Source: Trichuris trichiura
Lineage: Eukaryota; Nematoda; Enoplea; Trichinellida; Trichuridae
Direction: 5' to 3'
DNA length: 64,000 nt
NCBI GenBank assembly: GCA_037903355.1
Contig: JBAJFE010000004.1
Coordinates: 5,316,001-5,380,000 of the forward strand
In this document: piece after piece, positions 1 through 12,073 of the stretch
How the letters are laid out: each line of letters starts with the position of its first letter
Numbering within the stretch: the stretch's first letter is position 1
The notes under the pieces: generated by a model
What the model was told of the DNA's origin: nothing
The model's input: the letters and a program-made list of their open reading frames with translations, nothing else
The model's database searches: none
Translations under genes and position numbers: made by a program

Positions 1-122
1 CGGCTGGAATACAAGCTATTTGGCCACTTTCATAGGGTATCCTATACAACGCGGAATTCGTTTTACGCGGTGTAACGCTCAAAATTCGGGACGAATTAAC
101 CGCGGATAACGAGGGCAGACTG
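1..122 (+). mobile_element. Tigger/pogo element, 3' end (partial)
   Basis: This is the 3' end of a Tigger-like (TcMar) DNA transposon whose body lies left of the window. It matches the right end of the complete element at 58073-59245, sharing the stretch 'gggtatcctat', the region 'gggacgaattaaccgcgg' and the terminal repeat 'ggataacgagggc.gactg'. The flanking dinucleotide is CA rather than the expected TA. The terminus points inward, toward a second copy ending at 360. Confidence 0.75.
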
Positions 123-359
123 CATAACGAGCTCTGCGAGGGGTTTCAGTTGGTTGCTCGAATAAATGTTATAAGACAAATCCTTATGCAGGTAGGCAGG
201 CAGTGAGTATATGAACGTGACCTCAGAATCATGTCGAATCCACGAAAACTAGAGCAGGCGATGCGCATGCTAATGAGCATGCGAACTCGTAACATAGCGT
301 CACATAACGAGCGAACATGCAATAATAAACCAACGACTGCACAGAAAATTATGGATATA
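123..359. other. Sequence between two facing Tigger ends
   Basis: These 237 bp separate two Tigger 3' termini that face each other. The stretch contains a small perfect inverted repeat (gcatgc, six bases, gcatgc) near 265-283. A 64-codon open frame begins at 231 but has no recognisable features and overlaps the second transposon end, so I do not call it a gene. Confidence 0.5.
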
Positions 360-725
360 CAGTCCGCTCTCGTTATCCGCGGTTTATTCGTCCCGGAATT
401 TGAGCTTTACACCGCGTTAAACTGAATTCGCGTTGAATAGGATACCCTACGAAAAACGCCAAATAGCTTGTATTCTAGCCGCGTATTTCGTCCTGCTCCA
501 TTGAATTCCTTTCGGAACCGTTATCATACCTAGTGATCCTTCGAAGCTTGGTACTACGGAATTTAGCTATGTGATAATGACATCAATGAGACTGCGCTTG
601 TCCAATCGGGTTAACCATCAGAGTCCAGGCCGCTGGATGCAAGAAAGGACGAAAGTAAGATGTTGTTTCTTTAAACGCCTGAAAATCGCCTTGCTTTAAT
701 GAGCTAGGCAATGTAATGGAGCGCG
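360..725 (-). mobile_element. Tigger/pogo element, 3' region, inverted copy
   Basis: The reverse complement of this stretch aligns along its whole length with 58890-59245, the 3' end of the complete Tigger derivative further right, with many substitutions and small indels. The terminal repeat begins with cagtc at 360 next to a TA at 358-359. Similarity fades beyond about 725. No coding sequence remains. A 73-codon open frame (583-804) on the same strand is noncoding transposon tail. Confidence 0.75.
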
Positions 726-1924
726 GAAAGAGCGTAGAAACGCTTCCACAGGCCGGTAAGACCTCAATCAGGATTAGCGTGGAGGGTGTCACGAAGCTTC
801 CCAAATACGAGACATTATAAATAGCTTTAATGCATATTGTGGCGCCCTTTATCCAGTGGCTGTAGTAGTGATGTCGGGTTAGCGGGCAAGAATTTCACCT
901 CGATTTTCTCATTAGGTAAGCAAAGAGATTGCGGGTGGAAGGGAGCGTTATCAGTTACGAGGAGAATCTTGAAAGCCGTCCCGTTGCTTAAACCATTCCG
1001 TGAAAAGGATAATCGTCATCTACAACGAAGGCCGACTGTATTTCGAATGGGAAAACGGGATACCAGAGCACAAAGTGAAGTCTATAATCAAGCAACTACA
1101 AAACCCATGAAATTTACCAGAACGGCCCCATGCATATATATTAACATAAAACTTCAAATGCCGTCTCAAAAAGCTACATTTTAAAAAAATGTCAATAAAG
1201 GCTTTGTGCGTGCAGACGCAATTCGCATTAAGAACTTTCGCTGTCCTTCCCCATGCAAGGATGTTTTTACCTAGCACAGGTAAGAATAATAACCCAGCCG
1301 AAGCAGCGAACTTAGTGAATAAGAAAGAAAACCTTTAACGTGGGAAATGGACTTCAAACAAATTCATAGACAGAGAATACAGCTGGACTCAAAGAGGAAC
1401 ATTACTGTCCAACTTTGGAAAGCTTGGTGTGTGATTTGTTTTGCACACGCACAGCACTGTAAGAAAACAGTATTTAAGAAGCAGCATTTTACGCAATGAA
1501 CAAAATGTCATATAAAATTTCTGCACCAAATCTGCAACAACACAGAACAGCGACAAAGTTAAAAAACAACAAGAAATCAGATGCTTAAATGAAGCATAAG
1601 TTCATTCATTTTAGTCCCTATATCGATTGAGAATCTCAGATACTCTTTCGTCGTATAGCTCAGCCTTCAAGAGCATATTACGAAGGCTTCTAACTGTGGC
1701 ATCATGGCTAGTCCACAAACCAAGGACATGGTACATGGCGTCTCTTGCCTTGAAGAAGTGGTAATGAAACGAATTATGAAAAAGCATCAAACAGCCATAC
1801 GTTCATCTGGGCGCACAAGTCAATTACCGGCTGCGGCATGTGAACACAGACAGCGAAGTTTCGCCACCCATTGCCGACCACGCAAGAAAGTTCCGCCAGT
1901 TGATCGTCTAAACAGCCAATAAAA
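726..1924. other. No gene seen; 3' flank of THOC1
   Basis: I see no coding sequence or repeat that I can support here. Open frames of 85 and 115 codons overlap on opposite strands and look like chance. The stretch contains the 3' flank of the minus-strand THOC1 gene, and no canonical AATAAA was recognised right after its stop. Confidence 0.4.
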
Positions 1925-4900
1925 TTAAACACGACACTGAAGCTTTGAACTGTTTCCTAGCGTACCCCGAACAGCCCGACTTGCATCTAATCGGTAAATT
2001 GTAGAAGGATCTCTTTCAACCTGATTTCCATAACCCGCTTCTCCTGATGTTGAAGTGGTAGGCAAAGATTGTAATGAAGAATTGACCATAGTCGCATGGC
2101 TAGCACTGCTATTTGTACCTGTGGAGGTGGTGCACGGACAAGGAAGTCCAGTTGCTGTTTTGTACGGTTGACTTTCCAACCCTTTCGGTATGTGAAGAAG
2201 GTACTTGGCCTCCTTTCGATGAATATACTTGGTACAGAATGGTTTAATGTTAAAACTACGCTTAACACCCTGAATTAAACAGTTGGCCAAGTCTACTTAG
2301 AAAAGCGCAAATGATACACACTTACATATAAGGTAATACCTGTAAACCATAACGCGCCTTCCAAATATTCAACAAAATCCTTTACATGCCGGCGTTTTCT
2401 TAAAAAGTTGACATTTCCCCGCCGGCAGAGCATGCGAAAAGTACCCCAACGGAACCGTTCGAGTCTCATCAATCTAGAAATTGTGCCATAGACACTAGGA
2501 GATAAACGAGCCTTGAAATTACTTCCGTTTTCTGAGGCGCAGCTCTTCTGTTGTGTCGAGGTAAACCAAACGCTGAAGCATGCGTGTCACAGTGCCAACT
2601 TTCTTTCTATTACACGAACAGTAACGATAATAAGAGCAATAACCTAAAATGATGTTAAGGTTTACTTTCGCAAACTTTCTCCTAATTCCTTCAAAGGTAT
2701 TGGTTTTGATATGTTGAGTATTCCAGGGGTAGAGCCATTCAACAAACCTTTGAAATCAGGAACAGATCTGCGCGTTGTGATCAAGCGTATAGCAAGCTGA
2801 ATGAAAGTAACTGACTACTAGTTACCGTTTAGCTTTTTTGAATTCAACGCAGCTGGTCTTCCAAAAATCTGGACAACTGCGTTTCTTCCATTGATTCCAT
2901 TGTTTCTCATGGCTAAGCAACGCCTAAATGGACACAAGAGAACTAAGTTCGCTGTTAATAATTGGGGCGTAAGAAACGCGCTTCTAGATGCGTTTACTGA
3001 AAGGTTATTGACTTTAGGACTTTGAAGTTGGCTCAAATATCTTTTAATGTAAAAATACAATGGAGCTTTCAGATCACCTGTCATGCTGTTGATAGACTGT
3101 ACATGATTTGATAGCTTCGTTAGGCTTATTTCATGACATTAAAAGGGTTTACCTTGAATTCAAAAAGGGTACCTGCGCACTCGTTAAAAAAGCTCTATAT
3201 CAAGAACCGTGGTTTGAAGATAAATAGTACAGACTCACCTTGAACGCCTGAAGCACCGTTTCATTCTTTGTGGCTTTAACGTTTTGCAAATATTCGAAGC
3301 ATTTTCCCAAACACTCGTTTACGAACGCCTCTTGGACAGAAGTTAACTTGTGCACAGCGGGGCTTAAATTGATAAGTTTTTTAATGCATGGATAAAATTT
3401 CCTACGATTGTATAACTGACTATCCGGGCAAGATTACTGCAATCTAAGTATAAGCAAACACCAGCAATTTCGCAGCAGCGCAATGCAAATACAACCACTT
3501 AACATTATTGTACGGAAAAGCTACCCGTTCAAAAAATCGTTTAATTGCGAAGCTTTCGGGGACAGGTGATCCCCGAAAGCTTCGCAATTAAACGATTTTT
3601 TGAACGGGTAACTTTTCTGTACAATAATGTTAATACACACACCCGTTAAAAGGAGCTATGTTTTCAAATACAGCTACTTGTTTAAAACAAACCATTGAAC
3701 GTGAAGCTCACCTACGAAGAGAGCCGTAGAGCATTAAAGAATATTTTCTCAGCAATATGCTGCAGTATTTTATCATTAAAAAGAGAGCTGCAATAATATT
3801 GCAATGTTTAATTTTCTCGAAATACAGACCGGCAAGAAAAACAAGAGAAAAAGGTCGAACTTTCGTTCTGAAAAATTACATATTTATTAATATATCATTT
3901 CCTCGCGGCGCCTCCTTTCCCTTGACTCTTTTTGTTTGCTGTTGGTACCGACATATCCCACGCTTTCGGAGACAGATGCTTCCCAAACCCGGGAGGAGGT
4001 TCCATTTCCGATTGGAAGAATGGACTTCCTTGAGACTCATTGAAATACGATTGGGGTGATCCACTTTGCATACTTTTCCGTTTCTGAACGTTAACAACAG
4101 GAGCTTGGCTCGGCACTTGCTTGCACGCTTCCTCTTGGACTAGCTCAGCGCATTTTACTTTTGCTGCCTTCTTTCCGCTACTGCCAGAGGAGCAAAAGAG
4201 AACAGCAATGCATGCAAATGTTATGGAAAAACAAATAACTTCTGCCACATAGTGAAGTTCCATCGATGCTGCAGGACAAAAGGCGTGCATTTCCGAGTAA
4301 GGCGAAGACCAAGTGGGCCAAACTGGAGGAAAGGCAAAAAGACGCTCAACAAAGCTGCTCTGTTGCAAACAATGAAAGGCGACAAGGATATCGCAGTTTA
4401 AAGATAAAAACAATAGTTTAAAGTGCAACTGCTCAACAGTTCCTTTGCTAGACTTTACGCTTAAAAAGCGCGTTACTGATACGTTTGGCAAATACCAATT
4501 GGAGGATCTACTAAATTGTGCACCCACGTAGCTTCTGGGTGTCGTCAGCTAAAATATAACGATGCGGGAAGACGTAAGAATAAGTTGTATCGCTAACCTC
4601 ATTAGTTGGCAGCGTAACGGTTCTGGTGCGCAAGTTAACATTAACGCATGATGGATATTCGTTTAAATTATTAACACTAAGCGCAATCGTCAAAGTGATC
4701 ACAATCCGCATTAAAAATAGACTCATAATAACACGAATGCTCGCAATGATGCTAGCACCCCGTAGAGCAGCGTTTGTCAAGGTGGTGAAAAATTTCTCCT
4801 GCGTTAAGGACATTTCTCTTGACAAGAAGTCGCTAGAGAATATCAGTAGGAGGCAGCGGACCTTTGCCGCGTAAAACTTTGAAAAACCATGCGATCGAGC

Positions 4901-7262
4901 ACTCGGCTACCAATTTCTCTGAGTTAATGAAACCCATCAAAAAAGAATCACAACCGACTGAAGGTAACGGATTGTGCGCCAACAGACTGTCGTCTTGTTC
5001 TAGTCGCATGAACTGCTGCTCAACACAATCTGGGCGGAAAAGAATTCAAGAAGTAGGCGACTGTCAAAAAATGGATGGCTACGTAATTATTTTTGTATCA
5101 AAATCAGCCAGCTTTTTCCATCATGGCGTTCACATATTTTCAAAGGATTGTTCGGTACAGATGGAAACAACTTCAAATAACGAACAACATTTGATTTACG
5201 AGTATTTTGATTCATCAAAAAGGCGATAAAATCTCGCACGCGTCTGAAGGAAGAGGTGAACCATTTTCAATAATCATACTGGTAATGCAAGTACGCTGGA
5301 ATAAATTTAAAGAGTACAATAAGCAAATTCCACGCTTCGGATTAATAAAGTATTTGCTGCCGAAATAAACATGCTGAACGCTTGTTCGGTTAGAAGAATG
5401 GAAATGGTTACAACCAAACGTTTGCAGAATCAGCATTTAAATGAACGGAAATGTCAGACAAGTTTCTTTTCTTGCCCACAAAGTTCTGTAGGTAAGCCTA
5501 TCAAACGAGAAAAATAAAAATTAATTCTTGCCAACCATGTTATATAACACGCGGAAGTAACATTGCATGAGAGTGACAGACTGCATGCTGGTTTGCATTT
5601 CAACGCTTAAAAATGTTTTTTGTAATCGCTGGTTTGCCGCTTCGTTAAAAATGCGGATTAATAAATAAGCGATGAGACGCGTAACCAAAACGACTGAAGT
5701 TCACTTACTTGATTACTTTCGTGGGATTTCCGAAAAAATTAAGACTTATGATCAAGCGGCAAAAGAAGGTCCACAAGAAATTGATGTCGTGCATTTCCAA
5801 AAGAAAACACTACAAGCAAAGAAAGCCAATTACAGGAAAAACGGCGTTAAATGCGATCGCAACTCACAACGGGTCCCTCTGTATATTTTACCGGAGCATT
5901 TGGCCTGCTAATGTATTCCGTAAACGCAGTTGTGGATTTTTCCAGCGGAATAGGAGGATCTGTAAGGCCAAATTTTAGGGCAAATTCGTACACGAAAAAC
6001 ATTTATTCCTACTCTCAAAGTACTGTAGCACGTTTTTTGCTCTCTGTAAAATAGACATTGTTTGGAGGAAACAAAACAGAGGAACAGAACTCGCCTGGCA
6101 AAAGTAAGACCAACCGTTCGGGTAGAAGCAATTAATGGGTTTCTTCAGGAAACGAATTAGTTCCCACAAACTCCGATAGAGAGTTGACTGGAATCGTCTA
6201 AAAAACCAGAATTAACATTTCAGCTTTCCAGTGGTACATAGAAAGGTTCGCGTGGTAAAATTTGGAGTATGAAAATGGTACCCAAACTCACTGAGTTAAC
6301 TGTTCTAGTTGAGCATCTGTTCGATCAGGTAAAAAGACTTCTTCGTTCATAAGGCTGGTCAGATGTTCCGTCAGGGGCGAATCGTACGAAATTTTACAAT
6401 TGGATGTATTGAATGCACCAGGTATGTTGAGTGCTGAAGCTCGTCAAAATTTAGACGTTAGGACAAATGTTCAACCTTACCTGACTTATCAGTAAACGGA
6501 ACGCATTTTGTTAAACTGAATATTACTTCACCTTGTCTTACATTCGCTGCTGACTCGTCGAATAGTCGAAAGAGCTTATTAATCGTTCTCAAATACGCAT
6601 TACGGCAACCAACCAAGTATCCCTATGATAAAATTAAGCCCACGTGCACAGCCTCTATTAACGCAATTGCTTACACTTTGCCATACATCGGTCTTGCTGC
6701 ACATATAATTCACAATTAAGTCATAACATGACGGAGCAATGTCAACAATATCGCATAGCAATGCAAAAGCTGCTCCCCTGCAAAGGAGCTCTAAAAGTTT
6801 AATCCGTGGAAAAAAGAATTTATAGTTAACGAATAACCGTTTTGGGCTGCTTGAATGGAGAAATCCACAATTTCCAGCAATCGGCTCACATTTATTGTCT
6901 TTTTCTAAAGTTCGTAATAACTAGAGTGCCAGTAAAGTTATGTCGAATTTTCTTACCAATAGTTCGTTCAGCAAGATGTCACGCAGTAGGTAGGCCACAA
7001 TGCCTTCCCTGATTGCATCGCTACAAAAAATTACGCGTCAATACCTATGCGAGTAAACTTGCTAAAGCATTTACTCGTCAGACAGGGATTCCAACTGAGT
7101 TTTCAAAGACTGCACGTCGTACTTGACAACTGCATGAGCGATCGCGTCAATATTAGGACAGAACCCAAGAACAAAGTGCTAAAAGTAAGCGAAATAAACT
7201 AACAATTTAATTTTTAGCCCTATTACCTTGGTTAATGGGGACACGTTCGATGGCAATTTCAT
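1925..7262 (-). CDS. THOC1: THO complex subunit 1 (THOC1/HPR1), 17 exons
   Basis: Nuclear THO/TREX subunit that couples transcription to mRNA packaging and export. Exons, 5' to 3' on the minus strand: 7262-7227, 7178-7075, 7020-6957, 6904-6838, 6790-6675, 6622-6481, 6433-6292, 6197-6095, 6043-6001, 5959-5868, 5809-5709, 3362-3239, 2923-2826, 2606-2523, 2494-2326, 2269-2119, 2043-1925. All junction phases agree, giving about 584 residues (human about 657). Family-like stretches include FALLCDIVD, AYLRTINKLF, CVPFTDKSALN, LYRSLWELIRFLKKP, HEKQWNQWKK and FRWGTFRMLCRR, in the order found in human THOC1. The start MKLPSNVSPL opens the first exon. Odd points: intron 8 appears to use a GC donor, intron 14 is only 28 nt, intron 16 (75 nt) is stop-free and in frame, and no death domain is seen at the C-terminus. 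The last two exons are the least certain because they lack clear family similarity. Confidence 0.85.
3499..3633. repeat. Near-perfect 135-bp hairpin in THOC1 intron 12
   Basis: The two arms of about 64 bp are complementary with very few mismatches and almost no loop (centre near 3566). The arms contain 'gaagctttcgggga' and 'gaacgggta'. These match the ends of the larger repeat arrays at 43.5-44.9 kb, which carry 'gagctttcggg' and 'gaacgggtagc' in the same order. It is probably a short fold-back relative of that family. Confidence 0.75.
3895..4825 (-). CDS. Possible nested gene: single-pass membrane protein, unidentified
   Basis: An open frame of 210 codons (4527-3895) lies inside THOC1 intron 12 on the same strand. 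Its second half looks coding: a hydrophobic segment of about 20 residues (VICFSITFACIAVLFC) is followed by basic KKAAKVK and then a Ser/Pro-rich tail with EPPPGFGK, ending GGAARK. An AATAAA lies on the minus strand at 3888-3883, 7 bp past the stop. An upstream frame (4825-4511) with a hydrophobic start could join it through a 48-bp intron with donor gtgggt and acceptor atcag in matching phase. I do not recognise the family. It could also be chance open frame within an intron. Confidence 0.4.
4826..5708. other. Remainder of THOC1 intron 12
   Basis: This is intronic on the THOC1 model. A plus-strand frame of 121 codons (4864-5229) and a minus-strand frame of 73 codons (5436-5215) are present but show no domain, signal or splice support. 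I see nothing else that I can support. Confidence 0.4.
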
Positions 7263-7854
7263 AGTTGTATAATAACAAAAGAGACAATTTACCCACCGCT
7301 TTGAAGCAATCTAAGCATCATACTGTAGGGTGTAATCAGGTTAGTCAAAGCAGTGGCGATGCATGCGCAACGACTACGATGAGTGTCCAATATGATAAGT
7401 CTGTTACGCAAGAATAGGAGCAGATTTTATTTTTTCTTTCCCGTTAGTAAAAACACAAAATTTGAATTGCACCATTTTGCTTTGTAAAAATCGTACAGGT
7501 CCGCCTGCACGAAAATAAGAGGAATAACTTTGTCTGTATATAGCGTAAGCCTATCCGCTATAAATATAGCAAAATATTAGAAGATGAAATAGACAAACAA
7601 TTACGGAATATACGCTGAGCGTTCACAATCATAACAAATGCGAAAAATCCCGTTAGCATGGCACTGCCGACTTGGACATTTATTCTATCGGGAGCCAAAG
7701 GTAGTATGAGCAAAACTGAAGACTAAAGATGGTATTTTAAAAAGATTTTTTTAACGAATGGTCCGCAAGGGCGGAAGTTGTACTTCTGCAGCGTTAGCTA
7801 TAGGCACCTAATCAAAATTGAATGTAGGTTTGCTTTTAATTTCTCATTCTTTGC
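7263..7854. other. THOC1 upstream flank
   Basis: Sequence immediately 5' of the THOC1 start codon, presumably holding its promoter or a 5' leader exon. I see no TATA box or trans-splice site that I can defend, and no open frame of note. Confidence 0.35.
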
Positions 7855-8612
7855 TCAAATTCTTGTACGAGAAAAAATGGATAATTGATTTTGAACTACT
7901 GCGGTGAAATAGTTCATGGAACTGCACTGCGAAAAGATGGTCGTCACGTCCACAGCTACTGAAGCTTGTCCAAATAGTCTATTATCAGTTACACTATGTT
8001 TTTCAATGGAAAGATATACGCAAGCGTTTTTCATTTGTTGTACTTTCCGCTTTTTTGCATCTATGAATTCGTTTAATTTTTGTTGTTTTAGGCGAACTGT
8101 TCTTCTACTGTTAGCATGCATAAACCTTAACCTTAACGAGAGAGCTGTACCGCAAGGAAGTGAAGCAGGACTTAGACCATGGATTATTATCCCACTTCTT
8201 CTTAACTCTACTTCTTTATACCATAACAACGTAGCCATCTGTGTTCAACACAAGTCGTCTAATAGTGTACCCTCGACGCTCTCATTCGCGTCAATCTTCC
8301 TGTTGAAGATTGTGCAAATGTTTTTGCCTGTAAAGAAAAATGGCTTTGGACGTACGCTTGGTTTTTCCTAAACTGCAGGCTTCCTGATTTCCGTATAGCG
8401 CCAATTTTTGTTGCCATACGACTTGTCAGTGAACAGCTGAGATCAGCCAGCATTGAGTGTGCAGTGTCTATAGTGAACCATGCTTGAATCTTTTCTACCC
8501 TACGCCCGTTTTCGTTAAGTATGCAGCTTCTTACGCAGTGAAGATGCATTCTCCATTTAATCACGTTTACGACGGCACGAGACCTTTTTAGAAAGCTTTG
8601 AGAATGTTGCAC
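7855..8612 (-). CDS. Possible minus-strand coding region, unidentified
   Basis: Two minus-strand open frames sit end to end: 8612-8259 (117 codons) and 8238-7855 (127 codons). They could be joined in phase by removing 32 nt starting gtacac and ending acacag, giving about 230 open codons. The predicted protein is rich in basic residues, including FIDAKKRKVQQMK, and I recognise no domain. A plus-strand frame of 151 codons (7916-8371) overlaps it and may be the shadow, or the reverse. Location just upstream of THOC1 on the same strand would suit an upstream gene or a decayed element. Confidence 0.25.
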
Positions 8613-11576
8613 AACTTTAACTATTAATACATTGCTCTTGAAAATAGAAGTCTGCCATAAAACATGCGAAACCGTGCTTAGGCGTGAAAATGTCCCCGTT
8701 TTATTTGATTAGCAGGTTCACTGACTGAGAATACTAAGAATGATATCAAGGCGAACGTCCTGTTACAGTTAATTCTTCTGGTCAGATGTCTATTGCCATG
8801 CGGTCTACTGATCTAATTAGTCGTTTTGTAGCAGCGTAGACTTGTCTGCTTAAATTGGTAATTTAAGCGCAGCTTGATTTGGTTACCGAGGACATTGCGG
8901 GAAGCAATGGAATTGCATTGAGCGATGTAACAGTCCAATTTACACTGATCGCTGGTAAACACCAGTTAACTTTGCTGTATTCAGACAAGTGCTCACTCAG
9001 TAGCTTTCTGTTTTACGTTGTTTCCGGCGTGCTAATTTAGCTTTGTCATGAAAAACCTCAGCATTAAGTTTTTCTTTCTTTTGAAGATAATGATGCCCTG
9101 AGTCAAGCAGCATCTACTCTGTGGTAGCGGTATTTCCATTCAATGTGATGTGTTTACGTGCTAACGTACAAGCAGATCAGTGCTTGCAGATTGAAACTTA
9201 TTGATCGCCGTTGACTGTTTGGCTTGTAAGTGCTGACTGAAACCGTTCAAGAATTGTAAGCTACACCAGAAGTGGCAGCAGTAAGTAGTGTTAGTATTGC
9301 TTTTCTTATTAACCGATTCCTCTAAATGAGATTCATATATGCTTTATATCTGCTCTCGGTTGTCGCTATTTACGTTTAGATACAAAAGCATTAAAAATTT
9401 TTTGCTTTTGTTGGAGCTGGAGAAGTAAGAGCTATAAAATCGTTGCTATTGGTAACCATTTTCTTCTAAGTACATTAGCCGTTTTGTGTATTATTTGGAT
9501 GTTCATGGTGATTGTTACATGGGACTCTCTAGAATTTTCAATTCTGATTTCTTGTTGCGACGTAACTGCGTTGTTTCATGCTTGTAAAGCTCTCCTAAAT
9601 CTAGCAAGGAAAGTGACAACAGCGTGCTTATACTTGTAACTCTTTCTGACAAATTAATTGGATTTCTTTGCTGCCATGGATATTTGAAGTCTTTCATTTA
9701 CAATCTCCGATGTTAAATGAAGAATAAGTCGTACAATTCTTAGGATTACACACCCAACTTTTATTTTTGTACTATTGCTTTTAGGTTGCCTGGGCAAGGG
9801 TTGCTCGTAACCTAAAGTTTTTTGCTTACTAACGATAGTCAAAAAACAGCGTAGTTGTTGCCACGAGACGGCATGAACGTCAATTAAACGTAAAGAGGAA
9901 TTTAATTTTCCAGTATTCCGTTACGATCGTAACACGTAAGGATTTCCTCACTGGAACGCTTATTGCGTTGGAGTGTCCTCGCACCTGCGAAATCCGTTAT
10001 TATCATCACTAGTTTTTTGTTTAAGCGATACACATTACATGCTTCTGGGTGTTAGGAAAGATCGTTTGGCCAAATTGTTCACCATTAAAACTAGGTAGTT
10101 GGGATTTAGTGCCTACTATTATTGCCACTTTGAGTCGACTAGAATAGATGAACAGAGAAACCTAGCTATTGCTGCAAAGCAAACGCATTTAGCACCACGG
10201 AAAATATCTTATCTTGAAGACAGTTGGTTCAGATCAGATAGCAAAAAATGAAACTGAAATGACTGTGCTTTTGTAGCCTAATTCAAATAGTTTACTTCAA
10301 CATTTTTGAGGCTCGAAAGCTAGGAACTATCACTTTCGGATGGGTTCCATTGTTGATTAACCATCATTACTGCACAGTCTTGAGCATTGTAAATTTTACA
10401 AACCATTAATCTGTACTATAAACTTTTGTTTAAAGACAGCAAAACTGTGTTATAAACAAAGTAACACTGGTGCAGCAGCACTGTTTCTCAATGCTACTTG
10501 ATTGCTCACTGCTATTATGTTAATATATAAAAATGTGGTTTTTATGTCGATGTTTCGACGGCTTCCTCCCGTTTTTTTAAAAGTATACTGGTAAAAAACG
10601 AAAACACGCTTCCTACCAAAGAATGGATGAACAGACTGTTAGGGGAATCACTAAAGAATAATATGCGTAGCTTTCGAGACGCTCTAGTTCCGTCGTCAGC
10701 GCTATGTAGGAGCCCATAGCATTCTGCATCTATTCTTTTCTCTGATTTTCCTAACAGCTTGCTCATCCGTTCATTCATAGGGCGCATGTTCCGGTACTTA
10801 CAAAACACGGAAATCGATACCTTGTTGTTGTACGTCGTCAAATCCTAAACATTTCTCCATGGTATAATCGCTTACGAGCGAATACGGCACTGCATCCTAC
10901 GGCAAACTTTCCCTAATTCACAAAACCGCATGCAAGTGACTTAGCGGTATACGAGCATGCGTTCAATGACAACTGGTTGAACATGTTTTCATCACTAAAC
11001 CGTGTGAAAATGTGTATATTATCGACCATATATGAAATCACACATTCCGTAGAATGCTTAACGTTTTCAGGCAAGATGTGAAATGTCAGTACTATTTTAA
11101 CGTGCTGTATACTTTGCCTAGGTATTATATAGAACGCCAAGTAATAATTAGGCAAAGTATGAATTCCATCTTGTCAGTGGATAGTTTTATTTTCTTGTCA
11201 CGTACGACCCTGCAGACCTACAGTGGCGACGGCTGCCGATCAAAGTGTGCTATTTTCTCTTTACGTCGTGGCTATACTACCCTTATACCTTGGCTTAAGC
11301 TCAGGCTAAGGCAGAACACGACAGCCGGCAATATTCTTCGAACAGAACAGCAAATTTTCCCGCATCATAGTAGGCTATCCTATTCCGCCGTAGCCTAAGC
11401 CTATGCCAAAATGTAAGGAAAGTATGGTCGGGAAAGTGGAGAAAGAAACAGCCCACTTTGTCTCCTAGGTGTCGTCACGGTAGGCTTTGCGTGGCATAGG
11501 TAAAAAAGACTCACGTTAATACTTTGTCGGTTCGCCATTAGGCATTATATAAAATGCCCAAGAAACGTGCGAAATA
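8613..11576. other. Gene-poor interval
   Basis: AT-rich sequence with no supported gene. Short open frames (60-114 codons) show no domain or splice support. A 12-bp inverted repeat (atactttgccta / taggcaaagtat) brackets about 25 bp near 11,108-11,160. Confidence 0.4.
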
Positions 11577-12071
11577 CACTAAAACCTTGATTGTCCGGAC
11601 TCGTCGAATAGAACAGTAGACTTACAGAATGAATAAATAGCGTTCAATTTGTAACCCATCACGCTGTGAAGGGACCTTTTCTCTTTTAAAACGCCGTTTT
11701 CTCACTGTTGTCGTTCTTTGCAAGCCTAGATATCATTAACAAAACAAAGTACATCCAGACAATGAGTACCTTCAAACATTGAGGCTTTTCATTGTCTAAA
11801 AGGGGCCCTAAAATGGTTCGAAACGCAAGAAGAGTGTGACGCGCAGAACAGTTTTCAAGCAGACACTTATTACTACATTTTTCACGATTACTTGACTTTT
11901 TAATGTATTCGTACTTCTCAGGCAGTGCTCATACGAAGTATACACAATCTTGTCTTGAGGGAATGATGCATGAAATGCGTACAGACGAGCGAAAAGAAGT
12001 AAAGTAAACAAACTTTCGATTATCCGGACTACCCCTTGCAACAGTTAGTCCAGATAATCGATGTTTTAGTC
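11577..12071. mobile_element. Nonautonomous TA-flanked element (pogo/Tc1-like)
   Basis: The left end reads 'cactaaaaccttgattgtcc' and the right end, in reverse complement, 'gactaaaacatcgattatct'. The two ends agree at roughly two thirds of 30 positions. TA dinucleotides flank both sides (11575-11576 and 12072-12073). The roughly 495-bp body has no transposase. The right end also holds a 15-bp inverted repeat (12,018-12,060). Confidence 0.5.
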
Positions 12072-12073
12072 TA

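Noticed and set aside
2818..3084. 88-codon minus-strand frame with MTGDLKAPLYFYIKRYL as a THOC1 exon
   Set aside because: Exon 12 (3362-3239) joins exon 13 (2923-2826) in phase and gives a continuous THOC1 alignment without it.
3505..3630. CRISPR-like or tRNA-like structure at the hairpin
   Set aside because: It is a single inverted repeat with no repeat-spacer array and no tRNA cloverleaf; fold-back element ends explain it.
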